A stretch of 64,000 nucleotides of DNA from Microcyclospora pomicola (Eukaryota; Ascomycota; Dothideomycetes; Capnodiales): assembly GCA_002786065.1 (NCBI GenBank), contig NHNY01000016.1, positions 412,244 through 476,243 on the forward strand, in the 5' to 3' direction. The notes below the pieces were generated by a model that was not told the DNA's origin, made no database searches, and worked only from the letters and a program-made list of their open reading frames with translations. How positions within the stretch are numbered: the first letter of the stretch is position 1; every line of letters starts with the position of its first letter. Position numbers and translations under genes: made by a program. Shown here in pieces: positions 11,368 through 21,934 of the stretch.

Positions 11368-13639
11368 GATCGCGGCAGACTCTCACCGACGAGACAGCGC
11401 GATGATGTGGTGGTCGTGGTGAAGGTCCTGCGAGGGAACTGCGCGACCCGGATGATCACGGCGGACTCGAAGCAGCACCCACGGCGCAGGACTGGCGGGT
11501 GGACAATGGCGCAAATAGAGGTGCCGTGGCCGTCAGAGGTGCGCCAACGTATCACCACACATGAGGGACTCGTGGTGCTGTAGGGCACGAGGAAGCCAAG
11601 ACGTCAGAGGAGGCAAGCGGGCCAATGACCGCAGGCGCGGCAGCAGGAGGCGGACGACGAGTAGGACAAGCTCTCACAGGCGCAGAGGATAGCGTGCGTG
11701 GGTGATGAGAGGGGGTGCACCGGGGCGGGTGGTGACTTGGAGAGCGGAGTGGGGAGCGGCGGTGGTTTTGACTTTGAGGAAACAATAGATGGGCAGTTTA
11801 TCAGGCGCTTGCGGTAGTGGTTGGCGGCGGCGGCGGCGAGAGGAAACGAGTGTCGCTGACTGATGGCCGGGAACGAATGTAGCGATCCGGCGATCAGGGA
11901 GTCTCGGAGCGGGCGATCGTCATCGTCGAAGCGATAAGGGAGACGGCAGCAAGGGATGGCGCCGAGTCGATACAGATGACAGTATATGCACCGGCAAGAT
12001 CACGACATGGATGATAATTCCAGAAGATACAGTAGGTAAGGCAGATGGTCGTTCGGTTATCGTGCTGGGGAAGAAGAGCGCAGATGCTGATTGAGTTTCG
12101 CGGCGGCAGCGGGCCCTCAGCTCATCCTGGTTCTTCTCTCACCAATCCCCCATATCCACCAAACCTTTCGTTTCTCCCCTTCGACGCCACTCGCATCATC
12201 GTGGGATGATGCTGGTAAGACATCTTCGTGCGGCGCGGTGGATTGCGTAGACTGACCCATGTTCTTAGGTTATGGCATTCATCGTCTGCTGGCCGTGACC
12301 ATGAATTCCCTTCATCTTCATCAACGAGGCCTGCGGCTGTCTAGTGGCAGCGCCATAGCTCTACTTACGCGTGGGCGATCCGGCCAGTGCTGTATATGTA
12401 TACCTTACCACGGCAGATCTACTATAGTTCAACGTCCCTCGCACATCTATGTCTCGGTCTCCGGCTGATTCCTCCGAGCGTGTATGCAAACAGCATATAT
12501 CGCCGCTTGCATATACCTTCGTGACCTTCATTACATAAGGTACCTCACATCTGACCGACGGCAGACAGTGCGCACTTGCCTTCCATGTGGGTAAGGGAAC
12601 TACGGTATATATAGTCATGTTTCACGCCCATCTGGTCGTTCCATCTTTGTTCTTCGAGAAGATTGACCGAGGGCGATCCTGTTTCCATTCCGTCTGCATA
12701 CAAGGATGACACGGCTCGGGGACTTCCATTCCATGTATCTCCACGCCCAATCATGCCAGCCCTGATGATCGACGTTCAGCCGAGCTCTTTCCAGATGCCG
12801 TGCGATCCTTTAAGCGACTTGGGGCGGCCTTACGCACGGATACCTGGACTGGCTATGCTACGGTCATGTTCGGGACTTCATTTCCAAGAGTATATGTCTT
12901 TGCTTTGCGCGCTCACCAATTCCATGTTCGTCGAGCCATACTACCGTCAAAAAGGACGCTGACTTTCTATATTGGTCAGTCCGTAAGTCTATGTAAAAGC
13001 TACCTCTAGTGTTTGAAAGGGCAAGTGCCAGTAGATCCAGGCGTATCGCGCACCTCAACCGCTCCATTGACAGCATATGTCTTCGACGCAGCTGTTGGAG
13101 TCGTGCTGGGAATGAGGATGTGGTGTGAAATGATCATGTCTCATATAGCTGACATGGAGTGAAGCAACAAGGCGTAGTTTGGGGTTGAGAACCGGCTGTA
13201 CGGTGGATATGCAATACCCGTAAGGTAAGGTATCTATGCAGCTGACTGTGCACATCGTATCGAATACTAAGGTCCTGTATCTTCTGTGACTACAGCCGAT
13301 ATTGTTGGTGATGGCCACAACGAAGATCCCTGCCTACTTGAGATAGAATCTACTCCTAGCAACTTATTCTTGTCTTCTATCTTTAACAGCATGGCCAAAC
13401 GCGAGCCCTACCTACTGTACCTAGCATACTACTAGTCAAAGAAGATCCGCGTTCTCGGCTGTATCCTGCTGCCATTCGCTACAAACTTACACCCTATCTA
13501 TACCAATTCTGCTAGAGACGTCGACCTTGACCTCAAAAACGTACATTCCACTCCCTAATAGGCCGATCGCTCAACTCACCACATCCACCGACCGTCTCGC
13601 CAGCATATCCCCCCCACTCCTCCACTACATCTCAACAAC
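11368..13639. promoter_or_regulatory. Long divergent SKN7/PRX5 intergenic region
   Basis: 2.27 kb between divergent starts of an oxidative-stress regulator and an antioxidant enzyme. The SKN7-proximal part is GC-rich and has a short GGC repeat at about 11824-11836. At 12653..12660 the inverted pair TTCGAGAA resembles half of a heat-shock element (TTCnnGAA). CTAGTCA at 13432..13438 is one base off a Yap1-type TTAGTCA site. These matches are short and expected by chance at some rate. No gene was supported here. Confidence 0.45.
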
Positions 13640-14524
13640 ATGCAAGCCGCCACCTCCGCCGCCCGGCGCTCGACCGCGGCACTCTCCACCCCCCTCCTCG
13701 CGCGCCGCCCCCTCACCGCCCGCTTCCACGCCTCCGCCCGCCATGCCGTGCAAGTCGGCGACCGCATCCCCGACGTCGAGCTGATGGAGAACTCGCCCGG
13801 CAACCGGGTGTCGATCGCCAAGGAGCTCGCCAACGCCCGCGGCCTCGTCATCGGCGTGCCTGCCGCCTTCTCCCCGTCCTGCTCCGCCAAGCATATCCCC
13901 GGTTACCTCCAGTCCGCCGCGCTGGAGTCAGCGGGCCAGGTGTTCGTCGTCAGCGTTAATGATGCGTTTGTGTATGTTCCCTTTGCGAATCTACATTTTG
14001 CTCTTCTTCGATGTTGTATGAGATGTTCATTAAGCTGTATTTTCTGCACTGCACGAAGTACCTGAATGCCATACTGACCACATATAAACTTCCTGTAGCA
14101 TGAAAGCCTGGGCCGAGTCACTAGACCCCGATCAACGCAGTAAAGTATCGCATCCCCTCTCCGCCGTCAAAGGAACGCCACATTTCTACCATCCATACTC
14201 ATCAATACAGGTCCGTTTCCTCGCCGACCCGCAAGCCGCCTTCACAAACGCGCTCGACCTCGCCTTCGACGGCACCGCCCTCTTCGGCCAGCCGCGCAGC
14301 AAGCGCTACGCCCTCGTGCTGGAGGACGGCAAGGTCACGGATGTGTTCGTCGAGCCGGACAATACGGGTGTTAATGGTATGTCGAGCATTGTTTCTCCTT
14401 CTTCATGTGGTCTGTTCTACGGCGTGTATTCCCATCAGTGACGATCTTGCAATCTGAGGTCTCTGGCTAACGACGATGTGTGGTTACGCGTGCAGTGTCT
14501 GCGGCAGAGAATGTCTTGAAATGA
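13640..14524 (+). CDS. PRX5-type (atypical) peroxiredoxin, predicted mitochondrial
   Basis: Thiol peroxidase reducing hydrogen peroxide and alkyl hydroperoxides. Exons 13640..13971, 14099..14144, 14211..14376 and 14496..14524; 190 aa. The first ~35 residues are rich in Arg, Ser and Ala without acids (AARRSTAALS, ARRPLTARFH), typical of a mitochondrial presequence. Peroxidatic C81 lies in PAAFSPSCSAKHIPGY, where the usual PxxxTxxC has Ser for Thr. VFVVSVNDAFV|MKAWAESL, LFGQPRSKRYALVLEDG and the final AENVLK fit the PRX5 family. C81 is the only Cys in the model, so it should work by a 1-Cys mechanism with an external thiol. Intron 2 (14145..14210, 66 nt) is stop-free and in frame. Head-to-head with SKN7, which suggests but does not prove co-regulation. 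Confidence 0.92.
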
Positions 14525-15374
14525 GGCCAAGTCGCATGTTCGATGGGTAAATACAAGACCATCTACCATGCTCTGCAAAGGGTCAAAGTTCAGGGGTTGT
14601 TCTGGGATTGTGCTTTGGACCAAGTGGATGCCTGCCTCATCTCATCAGATATCGAGATGGTTAGGGTGTACTGATACAGCGTTAAGACCTCGTTCAGAAA
14701 CGGAGGAGGGCTTATCCCAAGGGATCGTTGCTATGTGAAGCTCCTGAAGCAGTCGACTTCGACCAATGGTGCAGGAAGCTTAGGGTCTAGAGCCATGACC
14801 TATTTGTCTATCTGGCTATCATCTATAGACTGCCTGCTAGCACGTTTATGCAGAATGCGCTACGCAGTCGTCAACTTCGTTACTCGTTACAACGATTGCC
14901 GCTAGACCCAGGCCTCTGCTGACTGACAAGTGGATGATGATGACGAGCACATCACGCCGAATTGTGGCAAGATCAGCTGAGCATACTTGTGTAAGGTAAT
15001 CATGATCGACAATTGGGGCAAAAGCTTAGCAGCTGAGTCGCGTGAGATAGAGTGCCAGTTAGTATCACCGGCGAGCTGGAAACCCTGCTTCCTGAGCTTG
15101 AAAACAACTGCTTTCACTGAACATCATGCGCAGGAATGAACAACCCAGAGCTTCGTGACTAGTCCAGATCGCGAAAGAGTACGAGCGCAGAGTAGTCCCA
15201 CATCAGCAGGCGAAGAAACGTGTCATGTACAAGTTGGGTTCCAAAGCTGGATGTAGTAAAAGCTGATCAATCTATTCGAGATCAGCACGGGGACAATATG
15301 CAGTGTATTCTATCGCGATCTCATTAATTCATCCAACATGATAGATTCGACGCCGCATCGTTGGTGTCAACGCT
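14525..15374. other. Convergent intergenic region
   Basis: 850 bp between the 3' ends of the peroxiredoxin and methyltransferase genes. Only short frames without family resemblance; nothing further seen. Confidence 0.5.
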
Positions 15375-16517
15375 TCACCACTTCCTCGCCACTACAAAAG
15401 GCAGCTGCCCGAACAACGTCACAGTCTTGTTGGTCAGCGCCTCACTCAAGAACGACTCCAGCTTCTGGCTCTCCTTGACTTCCGCCTCGAGACTTTCTTT
15501 CTCGCCTGCATCTGATGGCGCCTCGATCAGCTTCTTCTTGCGTGCGATGCCCGCCATAATCAGGAGTTTCATCGCCTCCAGGCCCATGGTGTTCACGCGG
15601 TCCTTCATCTCGGCACTCTTCGATTCATTTTCTGGAGTAGGGCCGACTGTGTAGTACTGGAAATGAGTGACTGTCACCAAGTCTCTGGTAGGCGGTGCGT
15701 CTGGCGAGCTTGGGTCGACTGAGGGGCTTTGAAGGCGCAGCAGAGAATTGAGCATGAAGGGCGGAAGGCTGCCAGTGTCCCATTAGCATACTCGACCTTT
15801 CCTGCACCATGGATGATGCTCGGATGTTTACTACGACGACTCACTACGGAACCAATTTGCGAGCTCGACGCTCGTCTGCGATGATCCGAACGCTCCTATC
15901 CACCTCAGGACACGGCTTGGACGCCCAAAAGTTGGACATCTCCGAGTCGAACCAGAGAAGGTAGCCTCCGGGTCCTGCAGTGATCGTGTAAGCGGCGTGA
16001 TCACGAAGCAAGATCGCGTGGAGAGAGCAAATAACATTGCACTACGTGTGGCACAGTTCGACTTACGCAGTAGTTGCACTGCATTCTCAATGACTTTATA
16101 GAAGCCTTCCTCGGGTACGGCATATGCTAGCAGTCTAATGCTGACCAGATCGAACTTGGAGTGGAAGTCCTCAGGGAACGGCTTGACACAGTCATGTTGA
16201 TGAAGTTGCACGCCCGGCTCCGGGTTCTTGGTGAACCTCGACGAATCTACATCCCAGCCCACGAGAAGTGGAGGATCTTTCTCCAGGCGAGAACCAAAGT
16301 AAGAACGAGCAATGTCGTTCAGCCAAACGCCCGTACCACAGCCCACGTCCGCAACCGCTCCCTTGATTTCTTCGAGGGGAATGGCAGAATGGATGAGTCG
16401 GCTATCTTGGATGCCGAACTTGATCATGTCATGTTGTGCATCGAGTCGGCGATCTTCTTCGATGTTACCTTGACGATGAGCGAGCATATACGGGTCTTGT
16501 AAAGTTGCGGATGCCAT
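15375..16517 (-). CDS. Class I SAM-dependent methyltransferase
   Basis: Transfers a methyl group from S-adenosylmethionine to an unknown acceptor, probably cytosolic. Exons 16517..16067, 15974..15845 and 15768..15375; 324 aa; introns 92 and 76 nt. Motif I is at residues 55-64 (AVADVGCGTG), followed by VGWDVDSSRF (motif II-like acidic residue), FDLVSIRLLAYAV (motif III/IV region) and, after splicing, LLR|PGGYLLWFDSEM. The overall pattern (N-terminal RRLDAQHDMIKFG, post-core LLRPGGYL) resembles fungal secondary-metabolism methyltransferases rather than RNA or protein methylases; that is inference. The second splice junction uses donor GTGAGT and yields LVPYLPPFML; it is the least certain part. 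Divergent from a Pth11-like gene and 3 kb from a stand-alone adenylation enzyme. Confidence 0.82.
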
Positions 16518-17081
16518 GATGGTTGGACATAAAGTGAGGAATGGAGTAAGAAGAAACCACAATGCTAGCAAGAGAGGGCCGTCGGAAGGTACCAAACTCC
16601 GGTAGCTCAGGACGTTTAAGCTTCACAGGCTAATCATTAGGCTCAATCGAAACTCCCTTGCATCATCCTCGATCAATTTAGGTTACCGCTTCACTCCGAA
16701 CGTGTTCAACCCGTCTCTGGGACTCTTGTCTGCGATACCTATCTCCCTCTCCTCAGCAGGTGTCAACCTAGAACGTTTTGAAGGATTGTAGCTTCGATCC
16801 TCGACCATCGAAGGATCCTCAGAGCGTGGGGAATGGTGCAATTAGTTAGACTCCGTTAAGACCAACGGCGAACTCGGGAACTCGGTGCCCGTTGTCAATG
16901 CAGGGTCTAATCCTTGATCCTCCCGACAGTTTGTCTGCAGTCCTGCGGTGCGATAGGGCCTGCTGGCCTCAAAGCATATGGCCACCGTAATAAGACTTGA
17001 TGGAGTGACTGACTTCCATTGCCCTTGGGCTCTCACGACTTTCGATCTGGCTGTATCAGACCAGTCTGTGTCGAGCTCGCC
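16518..17081. promoter_or_regulatory. Divergent methyltransferase / Pth11-like promoter region
   Basis: 564 bp between two divergent starts. Holds both promoters; the direct heptamers CGAAGGATC and TTCGATCCTCG occur near 16794-16815. No defined regulatory site recognised. Confidence 0.4.
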
Positions 17082-18376
17082 ATGTCTCAAAGTCTTCCCC
17101 CCGATGCATTCGAAGCTGGCGATAAATCTGGCCGGGTCATTGCCACCTGCGCCGCAATGATCGCGCTGAGCACCGCTGCGATCGCATTCCGTGTCTCCTC
17201 ACGAGTGGTGGCCAAGAATTCTGGATGGTGGTGGGATGGTACGTTCATGCGCTGTCTGAAGCAGAACGGAAATGTGGACTGACACTCATCTGCATAGACA
17301 CGCTCGCTGTGGTGTCGTGGGTACGCATTTCTGCTCGCCAGCTTGGAAAGCGCTGGTTATATCTATCAATCTCGCATCATTAATGTTCGCCTAGGTATTG
17401 TTCCTGCCATTGTGTGGCGTGTTCATGGCTCTGACAGACCATGGCTTGGGCAAGCACGTCGGGTTCAGCACACGACATGATATCCAACAGATCGAACTGC
17501 TCATCTACATTGGTGAGATTTTCTACAACTTCTCGTTGACCCTGGCCAAGTTATCCGCGCTGCTTTTCTACGTTCGCATCTTCACCACCAACAAGATGTG
17601 GTTCCGAATAGCAGTCTGGCTCCTTGGCTCGCTATGCGTGGGATGGTGTCTGGGCATCACCTTCGCCGCTGTTTTCCAATGCTCGCCTATAGACAAAGCT
17701 TGGCTGGGCGCCGCAGTCGAAGGAACTTGCCTCAAAAACACCTACGGCCTCTTCCTGGGCACAATCGTCACGAATGTCATCATCGACTTCTTCATCCTGA
17801 TCCTCCCGATACCGATCTTACGAGGACTACATACCGACGTGAAGACTAAAGCGGGCTTGCTCTTCATCTTCGTACTTGGATACAGGTATGTCAAGCTTGC
17901 TGGGGAACAGTGTGTATGAGCCATGAATGCTAACGTGCGATTAGTGTGCTAGCGATCTCGATCGCCCGTTTGGTATATCTCACCAATCTCCAGGACCTGG
18001 CTGATATCACCTGTAAGTCATCGTGGAACCCAGACATACCCGGCGATTGTGAAGAAGCTTGATTAACATCGTTCGCGCAGGGGCCTATGTTACGGAAGTC
18101 ATCCTGTTCACTCTGGAGCCTGGAATCGCGATCATCAGTGTTTGCCTACCATCGTGCGTGTATCTCGTGCGATACATCGCGAAATACAGCTTGAAGCTGC
18201 CCTTCGTGAGCAGTTCATCGAGCTTGTCGATACGAGGTGACGGAGGCGCTCACCATGGCACGCTCGCCCAGCCTTTCACTCCGGAACACCGGGCGAAGAA
18301 GAACTACCAGGAGCTGGAGGTCTTCGCGGAGCCTTCGCGAAGGAACAGTGTTGAGGTTTCTCACGAAACTGTCTAG
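17082..18376 (+). CDS. Pth11-like integral membrane protein (rhodopsin/SAT4-type fungal domain)
   Basis: Seven-helix plasma-membrane protein of the large Pezizomycotina family that includes Pth11-type putative receptors. Exons 17082..17238, 17298..17320 (23 nt), 17395..17885, 17945..18012 and 18081..18376; 344 aa. Helices are visible as VIATCAAMIALSTAAIAF, TLAVVSWVLFLPLCGVF, the EIFYNFSLTLAKLSALLFYV segment, IAVWLLGSLCVGWCLGI, IVTNVIIDFFILILPIPIL, GLLFIFVLGYSVLAISIA and VTEVILFTLEPGIAII. The DDTL after helix 1, LAKLSALLFYVRIF and the F-x-C-S-P-I-D motif (FQCSPIDKAW) are family hallmarks. It lacks an N-terminal CFEM domain. The cytoplasmic tail is Ser-rich and charged. Ligand unknown; proximity to the adenylation and methyltransferase genes may be fortuitous. 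Confidence 0.9.
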
Positions 18377-19390
18377 ACCTTGATTTGTAATGTCCAATAT
18401 CATGTTCGCAAACTGTATAGCCTTGCATGGATCATTGAAGCCCATATCCTGGAGTACTGTATCTGATTCAGGCAGCATACGAGATGTGCATGCTGTACAT
18501 TCGGCTACTCGCTGACTAACATGTCGATTGATGTCTTGCAGCAGTCAGCATCCTACGCTTTGATGATTCATCTGTCGATCGCGCATCCACCACTGTGCTG
18601 CGGGTTTCACACTCGAAGTTGCGTTGTTCTTCGTATTTTGATGACTGCCGACGGTAGTAGTATTGTCATCGGCCATGTCATGCTAGTATTTCCATCTGTG
18701 CATTGAGCTGCTGTCCTCACCTCCTCCATCAAGGCATGCTGCGCTTCTCATGTGCGGAGCGACCGGGCGAAGTTCTGAGGCTGCCAGGGTTCCCCGTTGT
18801 CATCAAGCCCGCAAATAGAGATGAGGAACATCACCAACAACACAAGCAACTTCAAGCTGAACATGCTTCCTTCTAGGCCGAACAAAATCATGAAAGCCAT
18901 ATGCGCGATCGACTCTGGACCTTGATCGAAATATCCGTGTCCAGCGGAGTGCGAACTACAGTAGCGGCAGTCGCTTTTAGCGGCAGTAGCTTGAAGCTCG
19001 TGGCCCCCAACACCCGCGCAGGATCCGAGGGAACAATGGCGCTCGTGGCTGTACACTTCACCTCGAGCTGTGGTCGAGATGTCATTGTCGCAAGTAGGTT
19101 GGGACTAAACAACGCCCACTGCTCTGACTAGTACACACCGCCGACCGGTTAGGTATCGGGAGGGATGACAGATCTATGTATAGGCAGTTCCTGGACGGTT
19201 TGTGGCCTGGAGGAACAGGTCGCTGCGTCGGTGCCGCCTGTCGCCCACATGGCATAACATGATGCAACTCACCTCATCTCAAGGCCTGGGTCGAGCCGGA
19301 ATCTTGTAGTCGGTATCCATCCTGCTATTCGGTCGAATTGCCCTTAATCGAGGATTCTCGTCCAAGTCGACACTCTTTAGCTGTCATCCC
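18377..19390. other. Intergenic, Pth11-like to adenylation enzyme
   Basis: 1.0 kb. Overlapping sense and antisense frames occur at 18748..19131, including a hydrophobic minus-strand run near 18800-18870, but their frames cannot be joined with good splice sites and no family is recognised. Confidence 0.45.
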
Positions 19391-21266
19391 ATGGACGACT
19401 CGCGCCAACAGGTTCCGAAGGCTTATCCTGATTACGCTCGTCTGCTACCTCACTGCATTGATCAAGCTGCAGAGCAGAAGCTTCAGCAACCCTACGCGCT
19501 GATTCCGAAATGTGACGAAGATATCTCTCGGGGCTTCGAGCCTGTCAGCTATGCAACGTTTGCAAGAGCAATCGATCGTGCATCTTGGTGGCTGGATGAA
19601 CACTTCGCTGGGTCCGAGGGGTCAGTCTTTACGTACTGGGGTCCGGAAGATTTACGATGGAACGTCCTATTCGTCGCAGCCATCAAGACTGGTCGCATTG
19701 TATGTTCACCTATCTTCGAGGCTGGATTTGCCTCTGAACGTTTGCTGAACGTAGACTTGCCTAGATGTTGCACTCCTCACCGTGGGCGAATCTGACAGGC
19801 CTACTCGATCTATACAAGCATTGTCAATGTACTGGATTTCTAGTCGACGCACTTCCAAGCGTAGACTCAGATATCACAAAGCTGTGCCAACTTGATCCAC
19901 AGATCAAGCCGATTGCCATTCCGACGATTCACGATTGGCTTCGTGACGATGCTGGAGAGGAAGCATCCCGTCATTACCTCTACAGCAAGAGCTGGAGTGA
20001 AGCAGCTGATGACCCGATCGCTATCTTCCACACTTCGGGAACAACAGGTTTGTTCACCAACGAATCGTAAGACGAATTGTCACTGAAAATACCCAGGAAC
20101 TCCTAGGCCAGTTGTCTACACCAACCGAAGAGTGAGCATCTGGGACGCTCTGAAAGAAGCCCACAAAGAAGATTCGGACGTTTTCATTCCCATGGCCGAA
20201 GGCAATATGGTGCACTCTCGGTTTAGAGCACCTCATGTCAGTCCCAGCCATCGATCAGTGTGGATCGTGCTAATCATGTATTATGACACAGGTTGGTGGC
20301 CCGACAATGAGCCTTTTCTGGCCTGTTTTCTTCTCTCAAACCATCGTCTACGGACCAGCCAAGCAGCCACTCACAGCAGCGGTTTCGGACACTATCATGA
20401 AACTGAGTGGTGCAAACAGTGCGGCCTTTGCGCAATCACAGCTTCGTGAAGCTATGTCATCACCAAATCACCTTGCCACTCTTCGTCGGTTGAAAAGTAT
20501 TACCGTCGCCGGCTCACCCATGACACCTCGCGAAGCGGCCATCATCACCGCCGATGGAGGCCCGTTGATACAGAACCTTTACGCTAGCACCGAATCTTAC
20601 CCTCTGGTTCAGCGGCCGGCTCCAAGGGAGCTGACAGAATACATCGCCCTGCACCCTTACTCAGGGGCCACCTTCCGTCAGTTCAGCCAGGCCTCTGACG
20701 CACAGGAATTGTACGAGCTCGTTCTAGTCCGTAACGATTCTTTCAAACTCTTTCAGCCGTTTTTCGGACAAGACCCGCAGCAGGACACCTTGAATGTCGG
20801 GGATCTTTTCAGCAAACACCCCGAAAGGTCCGGCCTATGGCGATTTCGTGGTCGCATCGACGATATGGTGGTGCTGTCTAACAGCCAGAATGTCTTTGTG
20901 GCAGACATGGAGGCTACCATCGCTAGCCATCCAGACGTCCGAGGTGCTCTTGTCGGTGGTCACGGGCACAGCCGTCCGGTATTGCTTGTGGAACCCCGAG
21001 CCATGACTAGCAAGGAGTTACTTGGAGGAGTGGAAGTGAAGAGTAACGGAGCTTGCAATGGTGCAGGTTTCGACGACAAAGCTTTTCTCGCACACATCTG
21101 GCCCAGTATCGAGGAGGCGAACACACTCTGCACGGTAAACGCAAGAATCAGCTTGGATCGAGTCATCATCGCACGACAGCCACTTGTCTACACCAAAAAA
21201 GGAACGGTCCAGCGTCTGGCCACATTGGATCTCCTCAAGAACGAGATACGAGCTTTATATCCATGA
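19391..21266 (+). CDS. Stand-alone adenylate-forming enzyme (NRPS-like A domain without carrier domain)
   Basis: Predicted to activate a carboxylic or amino acid as an acyl-adenylate. Exons 19391..19699, 19765..20047, 20097..20236 and 20292..21266; 568 aa. The N-terminus (PDYARLLPHCIDQAAEQ, SYATFARAIDRASWWLDEHF) matches the N-subdomain of fungal NRPS-like A-T-R/A-T-TE enzymes. Core motifs: A3 IFHTSGTTG|TPRPV at about 189-202, A5-like LYASTESYP, A7-like LNVGDLF, A8 FRGRIDDMVVLSNSQNV, and A10 YTKKGTVQR at about 544-552 with the adenylating Lys. The protein stops 16 residues after A10 (LLKNEIRALYP), just where a thiolation domain would start. No T, TE or reductase sequence was seen in the next 670 bases. 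It could be a genuine free-standing enzyme or a truncated NRPS-like gene. The last three introns were chosen by frame and GT-AG. Confidence 0.85.
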
Positions 21267-21934
21267 GCTGGGATATTGTGCATTTGAGTCAAGGCGTTAT
21301 ATTTTCTGGAAAATTGTATAGATGTAGATTTGAAGAAGAGTATCGTTGTCACTTTAAGATTTCGATCGCCTAGCTATGTTTTCGCTTCTCGCAGTTGGAG
21401 GTATGCGCACAGAGACAGGGTATCGCGTTAGCTCGACTTACGTGGGCTCGAAGAGGACATGGCGAAGCCAGTAGATGGCAGAGACCGAAGGGTGATAAAC
21501 GCCGTAGTGAACAAAGGCCTCACCTACTTCACAGCCCGTCGGAAGCTCAAACCATAAAGTCTTTGCTGTATGCTGCTGGATTCAATGGATCTGGTTCTGT
21601 TAAGCTCAGGAAGGTATTCTAGATGTACCGGGATCTTGGATGATCGATCCATGGGAAGTAACGATGGACATCTGCTATAGTGACTTACATGTATACATTG
21701 TTTTACCTCCCGTCTACAATTATCCTTAGAAGCATTTCCTTCAAGTCATGCTTGGGAATGCTCCACCCTCTCGCCAGAGAATCATGCGCTGTTGGCCTCA
21801 GGCACCCACCAGACTAGCAGAACCTCACAAGCACAATGACTCGATAGAACATATTTTCCAGTGTCACCATGTGCCTCATCACGCCTTCAATATAAGCGAT
21901 CGGATCGAATCGCGGAGGAAAACAGAAGGCAACA
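21267..21934. other. Intergenic, adenylation enzyme to eIF2B epsilon
   Basis: 668 bp; 3' UTR of the adenylation gene and promoter of the next. No remnant of a carrier or reductase domain was recognised in any frame. Confidence 0.45.

Noticed and set aside
14525-15374. A gene between the peroxiredoxin and methyltransferase
   Set aside because: Only short frames on both strands, none with splice-joined continuity or a family motif.
16518-16595. Hydrophobic N-terminal extension of the methyltransferase that would act as a signal peptide
   Set aside because: The upstream frame is not needed; MASATLQDPYMLAHR at 16517 is a normal start for this family, and the extension looks like translated leader.
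18748-19131. Possible small minus-strand gene with a hydrophobic C-terminus
   Set aside because: The two candidate exons cannot be joined in phase with acceptable splice sites, and the plus strand is similarly open.
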